Below are positions 23,480 through 34,141 of a stretch of DNA of 64,000 bases, piece after piece (position 1 is the stretch's first letter; every line of letters begins with the position of its first letter). The DNA is taken from contig CM070613.1 in assembly GCA_036346395.1 (NCBI GenBank), positions 19,214,818-19,278,817 of the forward strand, read 5' to 3'. A program made the translations under genes and the position numbers. Source of the stretch: Hsuehochloa calcarea (Eukaryota > Streptophyta > Magnoliopsida > Poales > Poaceae). The notes under the pieces were generated by a model that was given only the letters and a program-made list of their open reading frames with translations, ran no database searches and was not told where the DNA came from.

Positions 23480-24833
23480 GTACTTATTGTCTCCCCTAAT
23501 GCCGGAAATGCTCCTCATTGAATATGCAATCAGCAGACGTCAGAAATGTGTCCCCGTTAGGGGTTCGAGGTATTTTATGATTGACGGTGATTTATACCCA
23601 ACATAGATCCCAAGTTTCTGTGCGGTCCCATTGAGGTATTGCGGTGGTGAGATCGAGACGTATGTAGCGCAACCGAACTTTCGTAGATGGGAAATATCCG
23701 GTGGATTTCCACGCATACTAATTGTAGCGGGAAGTGCTATGATATGCGATTGGGCGCAATTGTATTAAGTCAGCAGCGTGTAAGACTGCATGACCCCAAC
23801 ATGATGTTGGTAAGTTGCAATTCTGTAGTAATGGTCGTGCAATGAGCTTGATTCTCTTGATAAGAGATTCTGCTAAACCATTTTGTGTATGAACATATGG
23901 AACAGAGTGTTGAACTTGTATCCCAAGAGCCAAACAATAATCATTGAAGGCATAGGATGAAAATTCAGCAGCATTGTCCATTCGAATTGATTGAATTCGA
24001 TATTCAGGATGATGTGCTCGTAATTGGATGATTTGACCAATTAACTTAGCAAATGCATGGTTTCGTGTGGATAAAAGACACACATGTGACCATCTAGTAG
24101 ATGCGTCAATGAGAACCATGAAGTACCTGAATGGTCCACACAATGGTTGTATAGGACCACATATATCTCCTTGAATGCGTTCAAGGAATTTAAGTGGTTC
24201 AGCTCTGATTTTAAGATAAGAGGGTCTTAAAATCAATTTTTCGGTTGCACAGGAAGTGCACACAAAATCTGAGGATTCCGAAAATTTTGTTTTGAGATAT
24301 GTATGACCAATAGAATTGCTAATAATTTTCCTCATCATTCCAATGACAGGGTGGCCAAGGCGATCATGCCATGTTTGGAATGTATTAGTATTTTGGAAAA
24401 TTACTTTGTACGCAATATGTTGAACGGATTTGATGTATGTATAGTACAATCCGGAGTTTAAAGATGGAATTTTCTCTATTACTTGTTTGCCATATCCGTT
24501 GTTTTTTGTTAAGAGGAGATATTCCTCTTTGTTGTCACTTTGGGTTTCAATATGGAAACCATTCTGACGGATATCTCTATAACTAAGTAGGGTACGTGTT
24601 GAATCGGGATACAAGAGTGCATCCTCAATCTCCAATTGTGTACCCATAGGAGAGTGATAGAAGCGCGACGAGCCTACTATCGTTGCATCGCGTCCAGCGA
24701 TTGTTAAAATATTTCCTTTTCTCCTTGTAAGAGTTAGGAAATATTTTGTGTCCCTAAGTATAGAGTTTGTGGTACCGCTATCCACAAGGCATAATTCCTC
24801 CTCCATTGGATTGACTCCAAAATCTATATACAC
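23480..24833 (-). pseudogene. Copia protease and integrase
   Basis: The open part is 23718-24833 (371 codons). The protease active site LVDSGTTNSIL is at residues 16-26. The zinc-binding pre-integrase segment follows (WHDRLGHP, then CTSC). The integrase core has GDICGPI, RMDNAAEF and NGLAESLIKR, holding the three acidic residues of the DDE triad. Weaker homology continues to about 23480 in another frame (FGCATYVSISPPQY, GIYVGYKSPSIIKYLEP). It lies downstream of gag, as expected for Copia. Confidence 0.88.
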
Positions 24834-25170
24834 AAAGAAAAGAATTTAATGAAATTCTTGAAGTAATATATAGAATACATACAAACTTTATTTTGCAATA
24901 TCGAATATGTTCGATATATGATTGTAGCATACAAGCTTACAATATAGATGACAACATTATTTATATTACAACATAAAAGTACTTAGAAGCTATGGAACTA
25001 GGAGTCTATTTGAGATCTCCAAACATGTCTTGAGAATGAAATTCTTCAAGTGTATCCTCGGTGCACATGAGATCATCCTTCTTTGTAGAGGCACATGTGT
25101 CTTTGAGTTCTTGAATGAACTTTTGAGAACATCCGCTTCTTCATCGTTGGATGTGAGATTGAAGTGTGCT

Positions 25171-26032
25171 TCAAATCTCTTCATTGAGCATTCTTACCTT
25201 GAGCCAAAGACTGAGGTAGAGGTTCACAAGATGCTTGAGTGCGGCATTTCTTGGTAGGATGGTTGTAGCAACCACACTTTTGACAAATCTCCTTTTGTCA
25301 ATTTTCTTACCAAAATTGCCTTTACCTTTCTTGAATCCACTTGATTTTTGCTTCATGTTGCGTTTGTGTTTACCTTTAAAGTTCTTTGAATGGTCTTTTG
25401 AACCATTGAACTCATTGTTATTTTGATTAGCATGAACTTCAGGAAGTGGAGCAGCCCCGATGGGACGTTGCTGATTATTCTTTAAAAGAAGTTCAAATGT
25501 TTTTACTCGCTCAAGTAAAGTATGCATAAGATCAAAATAAGTTTGGTAATTTGCAGCACGCCATTGCTTCTGTAGGACCCTGTCAGATGGGAGCATTGTA
25601 GAGAGAGTCTTCTCTATTTTATCCGCATCTGTTGGTTCCTTCTCACAAAAACGCAGTTTGGAGCAAATAGTATGAAGGGCATGGTTATAGTCTCCAACTA
25701 TTTTGAAAATGTTGGAGTCTAAGATGTGCCCATTCATGATTAGCCTCTGGTAAGATAACGACTTCTCATTGCTCATATCTATTTTGAGGGCTATCCATAA
25801 AGTAAGTGGATTCTCCTCATACGTATATTCCGCCTTTAAATGCGGATGTATGTGATTCCAGTATTATGTTTAAAATGTAATATTTCACAATATCCGGAGG
25901 AATTTGATCTCATGGAGGATTAAATATCACCCTTTCCAACCCACGTGTGGTGAGGTTGATCTTTAAGTCCATAGCCCATGTAGGGTAATTGGTACCATCG
26001 ATAGTGAGTGGCTCAAAATCTTTGGTAGCCAT
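25171..26032 (-). pseudogene. Copia gag
   Basis: The ATG at 26032 begins MATKDFEPLTIDGTNYPTWA, a typical Copia gag start. Stops interrupt it near 25920 and 25790. The open part 25171-25776 has the helical gag core (YQRLIMNGHILDSNIFKIV, ADKIEKTLSTMLPSDRVLQ) and a basic Lys-rich tail. A CCHC knuckle (CQKCGCYNHPTKKC) is readable at about 25240-25290, one frame off. Gag would form the particle that packages element RNA. The interval 24834-25170 between gag and protease is AT-rich and carries no clear domain. Confidence 0.82.
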
Positions 26033-27122
26033 TTAAAACCTACATGAAAAGTACACCATAAATAATTAATTTACATGAGGTAAATTAATGTGTATGGTAT
26101 TGTTGTAATAAAATGCAAAAATATGTGGAAAACAATATGAGTATTGTATTCCAAATGAACATATATACCCAAATTAAATATAACGTGTGGTTATATTTAT
26201 AATACTGTATAATCACAATATTGGTGGTGAACACCAATTTATTCTATGGCATAGCGTACAAATAAATGTAGCAAAAAGGGCCATAAATTGTGATATTATG
26301 GTATTTATGTTAGGTATAATATTTTGCAAAAAATTCCAAATTATTAAGTACAATGGTACTCATTAAATGGGAATTTTGAATTTTGAATTTTGCTAAAGAT
26401 AGCAAATTTAAATATGGTCGCAATGCGTATTGTAAATAAATTGCAATCAAAATAATAATCCTACATATGTAAAAATTATATAAATGTGAATGCACATTTA
26501 TTTAAATATTTACATAATTTTCAGATCCTATAGGGACTGAAATGCAAATTTATAATAGTACAATTTGACGAGTACAATTATAAATAAGCAGAGGGACTAT
26601 ACTGCAAATTATATAACATGAATTTATTTAAAATAAAAATTCTGCATTTCTTCCCTGGCCATGGCATGCCGGCCATCTTAGTTCTTGTGGAAGGCCGTCA
26701 TATTGCTCTGTCAGCGCCATGCGCCGACCATGCCAGTGTGCTTGCCGTGCCGAGCTTCCTCCTTCGATTTATGTGGATGAAAATGCATCCTCTGCGGAGG
26801 ATGCTTGTATGGGGGTGCAGATCCGAAGACCGGGATGACGGTTAGCCATGCGGAGGCATCTTGGCCGCCGAAGGTCCATAGTGTGGGGCCTTTGCCGGTG
26901 GCCAAACGTCGTGCGTCGCCCATGGACGACGATGAGCCGGCCGTGAGCCATGACCGGTGGCGATGATGGTGGTGGAGGCTCCTCATGGAGAGGAGCAAGA
27001 AGAACATGCAAGTTCTTGTGTAGGGAATCAACTAGAGCGAGGATCTGCAGAAAAGCGCTTTTGTGATTGTCACAAAGTGCCATTACCTCTTGTTGCTTTC
27101 TCTGTTTGCTACTTGTGTGAGA
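26033..27122 (-). other. Leader of the short-LTR Copia element
   Basis: Between primer site and gag. 26033-26630 is very AT-rich. 26640-27060 is GC-rich and gives overlapping frames on both strands without a known domain. No host gene fragment was recognised. Confidence 0.5.
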
Positions 27123-27138
27123 GCAGGGTGCTGATAAC
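27123..27138 (-). other. Primer-binding site of the short-LTR Copia element
   Basis: On the minus strand TTATCAGCACCCTGCT follows the 5' LTR after a one-base spacer. TATCAGCAC-type sites are usual in several plant Copia families and pair with a Met tRNA end. Confidence 0.65.
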
Positions 27139-27139
27139 G

Positions 27140-27309
27140 TGTTGAGAAATTATTGAGAGAAAAAGGTCTTCTTTATTCTGATCTTGTACATGTATATATA
27201 TATGAAGAAGGGATGGCAATAAAGTAAGGGGTGTCATGAAAGGGTGGCAATAAAATAAGGGGTGTAAGTTACAAACAATATTTTGCACATTGGGCATTGT
27301 TTCACAACA
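27140..27309 (-). repeat. 5' LTR of the short-LTR Copia element
   Basis: The partner of 20845-21014, with the same termini (TGTTGAG...CACAACA on the plus strand) and five substitutions. Confidence 0.95.
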
Positions 27310-28806
27310 GATCTGTCGACCAAGAGAAGCTAACTAGTGGCCCCCATGCCCATGGGCTGACCGCGCGGACTTGGTCCAATGGACTTGGCCCCACCTATCA
27401 ACCCCTCAGCTTTTTTTGAATAAAAATAAAGAAAAAATAAAGTAAAAATCCTGTGGACCGCAAAATCCCAGTGGACCCATGTCGGGACCCAAATATACAA
27501 ATCTGGACCCTCTGTGTATACTGCACTAATCCGGATCAAGCTAGTGCATACAGTGTTAACATAGATAAATATCATTCCACACAAGACGAATATAAGAGTA
27601 AACGACTATTTTGAATAATAAATTGAAGTTTTGACTTTATGGTCAAGTTTACAATTATTAAGTCACGCAGGGCTGACACTAAATAAAGAAATAGCAGTGG
27701 AACGAAAGCAACTTCAGTGGAAACCCATCGACTCGCCACAGGCAACCGATTGGGATCAAGACCTAACGATCACCATCCTCGTAATGTTCTTCCTCGAAAG
27801 CAGATGAAGATTCCTCCACTTCAACTGAATGATTGCAGCAAGAATGAGTACTCTAAGTACTCAACAAGTTGTACCGCAGAATGTAATTATAGATGATGGC
27901 TTATTCCAAAGGAAATGGTTTATGTGGCTATTTTGCAATAAAGCAACATTTGCAATTGAATACAAATAATATATTAAAAGCGTACCTTGAAACAAATAAC
28001 AATAATAATTTAACAAGTATTTTCATAAAGCTTCCATAACTTCATTAATTTTCTTTACATAGTTGCATAAGTTATACCACACAGTTGTCTCTTCCCAATT
28101 ATTTTATGAAAATCTACCCCCTCGTGTGAAATCCCCGAGCATATCCATGACTGCGAACGTGGCTATTCAAATAGATTGATTACCACTCTACAGAGATAGT
28201 ACACTTTATCCACACGATATAAGCAGTGTAGCTAGCAATAATCATAACAAAACCTTTCTGAAACTCCATCTCAATAATTGACACTCCCGTTGTGCTCACT
28301 GCCGACACCAACCTCCACACAGGTGGTTAGCCTGTCGCAACTGATGGACCTGAAGACGGTGAACCGCTCATAAATGTGAATCGTCACACACATAGAAACA
28401 CACTTCCACCCTAGTACACAGCTTAAACTATCTGCCTAAGTAATCAATATCAAGGCTCCATAGCTTACTAGGTTAGGCCCGTCCCATACCAGGCATATGG
28501 TTGTACAGTTGTGACTCAGTTCAATGGCGTATAAAGTTAAGTTCTTAATTGACCAAGGCGGGACTGCCAATTTCTACCAACTATCACATTCATATTTCCC
28601 AAATGCACACAGCTTCACCATAACACATTTCCATCCACTCGTCTCAGTCTAAATCTTTTTTCACTTTGTTGGTTAAGAGCAACACATACCATCAACAAGT
28701 AACAACATACTGCACATAGTTTTACACAAGTTCCATAATCATTTAGTCAAATTTATATTTGCAACTCAAATGATATCAATGACTCATTGCATGGCTAAGC
28801 AGACTA
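27310..28806. mobile_element. Gypsy-type LTR remnants in opposite orientations
   Basis: 27310-27480 continues the plus-strand U3-like sequence from 20839. From about 27483 the minus strand reads GGTCCCGACA outward and resembles 18330-18719, including a TTGTTGAGTACT block at 27860-27875. This part is the 3' end of a minus-strand LTR of the same superfamily. No gene was found. It is cut at 28807 by a Copia LTR start. Confidence 0.45.
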
Positions 28807-29081
28807 TGTTGGAAATATGCCCTAGAGGCAATCATAAAGATGATTATATTTCGTTATGTTCATAATATTGGATAATATGTTATCATGTTCCTTGAATGAA
28901 TCATCAGTTCTATAGATCAATGAGTATGTGACTTGTTGGTGAAACTCTTTAACTTATATGATGTTGTTCTAAATGCATCCCTGGTCGGATGTCACTGGTC
29001 GGAACACCAGTGACTCTACGACCAGCACATGTATTGATTGATAACCATGTTTCACCAGTCATGGATATAGGGATATCGAAT
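28807..29081 (+). mobile_element. Truncated Copia LTR (first 275 bp)
   Basis: Begins TGTTGGAAATATGCCC and follows the first 280 bases of the solo LTR at 425-2073, including CTGGTCGG repeats and GGATATAGGGATATCGAAT. It stops abruptly at 29081, where minus-strand Copia pol sequence begins. No second target-duplication copy was found. Confidence 0.75.
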
Positions 29082-30250
29082 AAAGTGGCAACTTACTGTA
29101 TTAGGATCTAATTTCCCAATATGTGGATTAAATATCTTAGCTTCAGCACGACAACCCCACACTCTTAAATATTTCAAACTCAGATTCCTCCCAGTCCATA
29201 ATTCATAAGGTGTCTTAAGCACTAATTTACTGGGAACCTGGTTAAGAATATGTGCGGTTGTCTTTAGTGCTTCCATCCACAAACCAGTTATTAAACTAGA
29301 ATAGCTAAGCATACTCCGTACCATATCCATAAGTGTACGGTTGTGTCTCTCAGCTACCCCATTCTGCTGAGGTTCACCTGGTGTAGAATACTGGGCAACA
29401 ATGACATTTTCCTAAAGGAACTTAGCAAAAGGGCCAGGAATTTGTCCATAAGAGGCATGTCTCCCATAATATTCTCTCCCATGATCTGATCTTACCACTT
29501 TAATTCTTAGGTTGTGCTGATTTTCAACTTTGGCCCTAAATATCTTGAATTTGTCAAGTGACTCAGATCGGTCTTTAATGGGAAAGATATAACCATAACG
29601 AGAGAAATCATCTGTGAATGTCATGAAGAAATCAAAACTATCCACTGATGTCACAGGGAAAGGACCACAAATATCAGTATGAATTAATTATAAGAGTCAT
29701 GTGCTGCGAGTGGCTCCCTTCTTTATTTGCTTTACATATTTTTCTTTAATACAATCAATGCAGTGGTCTGAGTCAGAGAAATCTAATGGGTGGAGAATTT
29801 CTTCCTTAATGAGACACTCCATTCTCCCCTTCGAAATGTGGCCTAAACGACAGCGCCATAGTTTCGATGAAGTCTCATCATTATTTTTACGCTTAGCATC
29901 ATACACATTCAAAGATACAGGAGATTCAGTAAGGGAAAGCATATAGAGTTTGTTTTGTCTACAAGTAAAACCAACATCATTTAAATTAAATATAATAATG
30001 CATTTATTGTTACCAAAATTACATTTAAAACCATCATCGTCCAATAAAGAAACCGAAATCAAATTCCTCCTAATGGAAGGAACATAGACTACATTATTGA
30101 GACGAAGTATAAAGCCGCTATCTAAGACTAATGAAACAGATCCAACTGATTCTACTTCGGCTTCTTTTCCATCCGTGACTCTAAGACTTCACTCCCCCTT
30201 TCTTAGTGTTCTCACCAGAAAGAATCCTCAGAAGAGTTGGTAACGCACGC
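29082..30250 (-). pseudogene. Copia protease-integrase relic
   Basis: Minus strand, decayed. The protease motif WWIDSGAS is readable near 30260. The pre-integrase zinc region lies at 29697-30062 (LWRCRLGHISKGRM, CIDCIKEK). Integrase core pieces lie at 29412-29654 (DDFSRYGYIF, VVRSDHGREYYG), and the integrase end is at 29083-29330 (LNQVPSKLVLKTPYELW, LRVWGCRAEAKIFNP). The relic stops at GKLDPNTVSCHF, where it joins the LTR fragment. Reverse transcriptase and RNase H are missing. Confidence 0.8.
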
Positions 30251-30382
30251 TTGCACCCGAGTCAATCCACCAAGAATTAAGGAGAAATCAGCATAAAGAG
30301 TTTCATCAATGAACGTTATTGTATCATTACCCTTTTGACAAGCCACTTGTAAAACCGACACAATCCTTCTAGAAATGCACGG

Positions 30383-31087
30383 CTATTTGCGTATGACATT
30401 CATTCTCATTAAGTGCTCCAAATGAGCAACATGTGGCTTAGGTGCATTGTGCGCCTTAGGCCCTGACTTATCTGAATTAGGGGAGAATTGCAGCTTTTTC
30501 TTGGATTTGAAATCCCCTTGGAACTTCCATTTATTAGAGCCGCTAACTTGATGCACAAAATCTTTCTTTTCGGTCCTTATTCTCTCTTTCTTCTGGACAC
30601 ACATGGCGATTAAATTGCTCATGCTCCATTTTTCTTTCTGGGTATTGTAATTTATCTTAAACGCGGTGTACTCAGAAGGAAGAGAAGTCATAATAAAATG
30701 GACTAGAAAACCATCGGATATCTCCATGTCCATGCCCTTGAACTTTCCAGCCATATCAATCATCATCATGATATGCTCTTTTATGCTGCTGGACACGTCA
30801 TACTTAGCGGATAAGAGCCTCTGGATTAAAGTACTGGCATAAACTTTAATTGAGCCTTTGAATTTCTCCTCAACTGAAGCCATGTACTCCTTAGCATTTT
30901 CGGAATCAGGGATTGCTCCCCTGATCCCAACTGAGGTAGAGGTCTTCATGATCATTAGTGACAGGCGGTTGGACCGCTCCCATTTTTCAGCATTAGCATC
31001 GTAAATTTTCTTTTTCTCATCATAATTATCCTCACCGTCGGTGGGAATAACGGGAGTGGTCACCCTTAATGTATAGTCAAGGTCCAA
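30383..31087 (-). pseudogene. Copia gag relic
   Basis: 234 codons starting MDLDYTLRVTTPVIP. The retrotransposon gag helical core is present (WERSNRLSLMIMKTSTSVGI, EYMASVEEKFKGSIKVYAST, MIDMAGKFKGMDMEISDGFL, LPSEYTAFKINYNTQKEKWS). A basic tail follows, and the zinc knuckle expected after it is not recognisable. The frame itself is open, but the downstream pol is truncated, so the element is dead. Confidence 0.78.
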
Positions 31088-32236
31088 AACTCCAAGGACA
31101 ATATGAATTCTTTCTTTTCAAGTGGAAAAGTTGCTCCCGTAAGCTGCTCAATATTGTCAATTGTGACGGCAACATTCGAAGCGTTTATTGCTGAACATTA
31201 AAATACAGGAAAAAATTAGAAATAACGTAAAGATGTATTACATGTGATTAACCCTACGTTGGTCTGATTAACAACATGCAAAACTACAGTTCTATTTCAT
31301 ATCACCGTTGGGCAGAAAATGAAAAGAACTTAACAATTTAATATGGTGACACACGATTACAAACAACGTTGGTCAGTATGTAATCATGTGCGTACATAAT
31401 GCCAAAATAAAACATAAAAATCTCTAATCAAAATATTTCGTTAGTTCAATCTTAATTAGAGACAATGATACACCGAACTTGGGCAATCAATCATTAATTA
31501 AAAGAAATCGTGCATAAAAGAAAAAACTTAAACAAAAAAACACTTGGAAAAAGAAAAGGGCCACTGTTTGGCCTGTTGTTCATCACCGGTCGCCGGCCCA
31601 TTTAGCAACTAGAGAACCCAAATTTCACCCGAAACGCTTGATGGACGTCGGACCTAATCGAACGGCTGAGAATAATCAAGCCATCACTCATTGGATCTCA
31701 TCGGGCGCGAACCATTGGATTCGATTGGACGGCCGAAGAGAAACACCGAGAGATATAAAAGGCGGCCGAAAACCTAACCCTAAGCCATTCTACCGTTCCC
31801 CTCTGAAAAATCAGGCGACAGCGTCGGCGTGAGGGGCGCGGGCGGGGAGTAGCAGCAGTGGCTCCTTCGGCGACGGCGCGGGGAAGAATCACGGAGCGGC
31901 GGCTTGAAGCGGCTCGTGGCAAGAGGCGGTGTGCGGCATGAGGCGCCCCCTACAGCTCTCCTCATCGCGCCCGTGTGCGACTGAGGTCACGCCTACAACC
32001 GTCGAGTGGAGCTATGGTGGTGCCCGTGACTGGAGAGACTCCAGTGAGCTCCAAAACGTAAGTATTCGCCGCACTTTTGGGTTCCAATTTGAGTTTGAAG
32101 GTTCGGGATTTCGTTAGGGTTTCACAAAAGTTTCAAATTCCCTCCTTCTAAAATGCTAAACCGAGCCACTAATCATTAGATCCGGGCAAGAGCAAATTCA
32201 GTTGGAACTAATATGGGTTCAAAATGAGCTAGGCTT
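31088..32236 (-). other. Leader of the minus-strand Copia relic
   Basis: Lies between the gag start and the primer site at 32237. 31100-31560 is AT-rich. 31560-32120 is GC-rich and on the plus strand looks like the 5' end of a plant gene: GGCCCATTTA at 31596, TATAAAA at 31754, AACCCTAA at 31776 and a strong splice-donor-like ACGTAAGT at 32057. It may be captured DNA or simply a typical element leader. Confidence 0.4.
31596..31783 (+). promoter_or_regulatory. Promoter-like module (site II, TATA, telo-box)
   Basis: GGCCCA (site II type), TATAAAA at 31754-31760 and the telo-box AACCCTAA at 31776-31783 occur in the spacing common for plant translation and ribosomal protein genes. It is antisense to the surrounding Copia relic. 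Function is inferred only from the motifs. Confidence 0.35.
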
Positions 32237-32248
32237 GCTCTGATACCA
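32237..32248 (-). other. Primer-binding site, Met tRNA type
   Basis: GCTCTGATACCA on the plus strand is TGGTATCAGAGC on the minus strand, the standard plant Copia site. It is two bases from the LTR at 32251, showing that the internal region to the left belongs to an element reading leftward. Confidence 0.85.
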
Positions 32249-32250
32249 AA

Positions 32251-32712
32251 TGTGGGCATAAACTGAGGCTGAAACTTGATCTAGACAAACTTATCCCTAA
32301 CTCAGTGAAAAACACCTAGTCTAATCCTTAGAGCGGAAGCTTGAATCACATACCCGAACTTGAAGAAGCCATTAAGTCTTGTAGGTTCGGTTGGTCGGCA
32401 GCAGACGAGGCGTGAATGAGGTCGGCGATGTCAGAGTGATGACGACGGCGTTCAATCTTCGCCCACCACATCGCTCGTTATAGATCGGGCTTGTCTTTGG
32501 ATTCTCGTAGCCTAGAATTGACCACACCGATCAAAAGTCTGCCGAGTCCCTTTGGTATTATAGCACTAGGTGAACGGGACCAAAACTGAAATGTGTTGGT
32601 TGTGCCCCCGATCAGAGCGTGAGTGGGGTGTTGCCCCCTTGAATCTCGGAGTTGGTTAGCTGAGATCAACCCAACACTAGTAGGTTAGGATATGAGTCAC
32701 CCATACTCAACA
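32251..32712 (-). repeat. Copia LTR shared by two internal regions
   Basis: 462 bp. On the minus strand it begins TGTTGAGTATGGG and ends TTATGCCCACA. On its left is a primer site, so it is the 5' LTR of the relic at 29082-32236. On its right is a purine tract, so it is also the 3' LTR of the relic at 32724-35660. The opposite LTRs of both elements are missing. Confidence 0.8.
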
Positions 32713-32723
32713 ATCTCCACTTT
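32713..32723 (-). other. Polypurine tract
   Basis: ATCTCCACTTT on the plus strand is AAAGTGGAGAT on the minus strand, directly before the LTR start. It belongs to the Copia relic on the right. Confidence 0.75.
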
Positions 32724-33450
32724 GACTCCTATCCGTTAAAGTCGTGCTCCTTCAAGAATCCGCTCCAAGTCGGCTCCATTTTTTTGTTTCCTCCTCTCTT
32801 TTTTTCTCTCACCTTTGAGAATGCCCCCACCACAAGGGCTCATGCACATCACCGCAATATTCGTTTCAGTGTCCAGGCTAGTCTTCCCGGACCCTCCACA
32901 TGAGAACTCCTTTGTTGTATAGTTTGGTTAACCACTCTTCATGTTCCTACAACTCTCCATGCCATAGGTTTGTACCGCCTCCGAGCTCCACCTGTTCGTC
33001 AGTACCGTATGGTTGGTCCCAGCACATCTTCCTTCTTACGATAGCTCACACCTTCGCCTTTGTGCATGCTAGATTTTGCAACCATCTTGGAAATTACACA
33101 CATAACTACAGATGATATCTGAGTATCTACCACTGACAACACGATTTCCTTCTCCTCGTCAGGATTTTTATCAGACCTCTCATTGGTTGCTCTTCCCTGA
33201 TGATTATCCATTAATTGGTGTCCTCCATTACTCCAGATACTTTTCATGATTACCTGTCATTTGCAAGTAACTCGCATGACTCCACCTCGAAGTGATACCT
33301 CACAACCTTCGAGTACAAGTGACCTCATAGATATTATATTCTTCTTTAAGCCGGTAACATATCGAACTCTCGTCAATGTGTGATGTGCTCTAGTATACAT
33401 CTCCAATGTAATCATTCTCACCTTAGTAATTGCATACTACTTCCAATCCG
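32724..33450 (-). pseudogene. Decayed Copia pol remnant
   Basis: Only short pre-integrase pieces after protease can be read in changing frames. No integrase, reverse transcriptase or RNase H motif is visible, so most of pol has been deleted between here and the purine tract. The rest of the stretch shows nothing recognisable. Confidence 0.45.
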
Positions 33451-34110
33451 CTAAGTAAAAATTCCATATGTCGGGCATATAAATCCTTCATCAAACATCT
33501 CCCTTGCTGAACATATATGTAAGCAACAACCTGAATCTAATATCCATCCATAAGAACTGCCTGATTGACTAACGACTAGTACGACTGAATAATCTTTCGC
33601 TACTGCCACTGAGCATGCTCCCATCATTTGCTTCGAACAAGGACATTCCTTTATCGTATGACATTCCTCGTCACTTAGAAAACATACAAGTGTGCCCTTG
33701 CTCTTGCCCTTCTTCTTCTGGTGACTTTTGCTTTTGTCTGCAACACCTACAACAGCCAATGCTTGATCACCCGAGGATGAAGAATCTGATGGCTTATTCA
33801 AAAACTCTGTCTCCAATAGATATGCAACTACCTTATTAAAGTTGAGAGTGATTTTCTCAACGAGAATATTTATCACCAATTGCTTCCATGATGGTGGTAG
33901 AGATAACGCTAATATGATGACCTTGTCATTCTCTTTAATTTTCTCATCCACACTAGTCGGCTGTGTGATAAGCCTTTTGAAGACAATGAGATGGTCAACG
34001 AATCGTGTGCCTTCCTCCATGTGCAACCTAAACAGTTTCTGCTTCAGCACTCATCGATTTGTCAACGACTTTGCCATATACAATTCTTCTAAGTCACTTC
34101 ATAATTTCTT
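33451..34110 (-). pseudogene. Copia gag-protease relic, 3' part
   Basis: The open segment 33451-34050 has the gag core (LKQKLFRLHMEEGTRFVDHL, KVIILALSLPPSWKQLVINI), a basic linker and a knuckle-like CHTIKEC region. It then reads WILDSGCCLHIC, the protease active site. Upstream, up to 34110, LEELYMAKSLTNR is readable. The gag continues at 35369 after an inserted Mutator-like element. It is unlike the gag at 30383-31087. Confidence 0.8.
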
Positions 34111-34141
34111 GAAATAAACCCATTTTACTCCATAATTTCTT

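Larger units (their letters stand above)
20845..27309 (-). mobile_element. Complete Copia retrotransposon with short LTRs
   Basis: A 6465-bp element on the minus strand with 170-bp LTRs at both ends. It is flanked by the perfect target duplication GATCT (20840-20844 and 27310-27314). Gag, protease, integrase, reverse transcriptase and RNase H follow in Copia order. The two LTRs differ at 5 of 170 positions (about 97 percent identity), so insertion is fairly recent relative to its surroundings. Stops and frameshifts in gag and reverse transcriptase make this copy defective. Confidence 0.95.
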
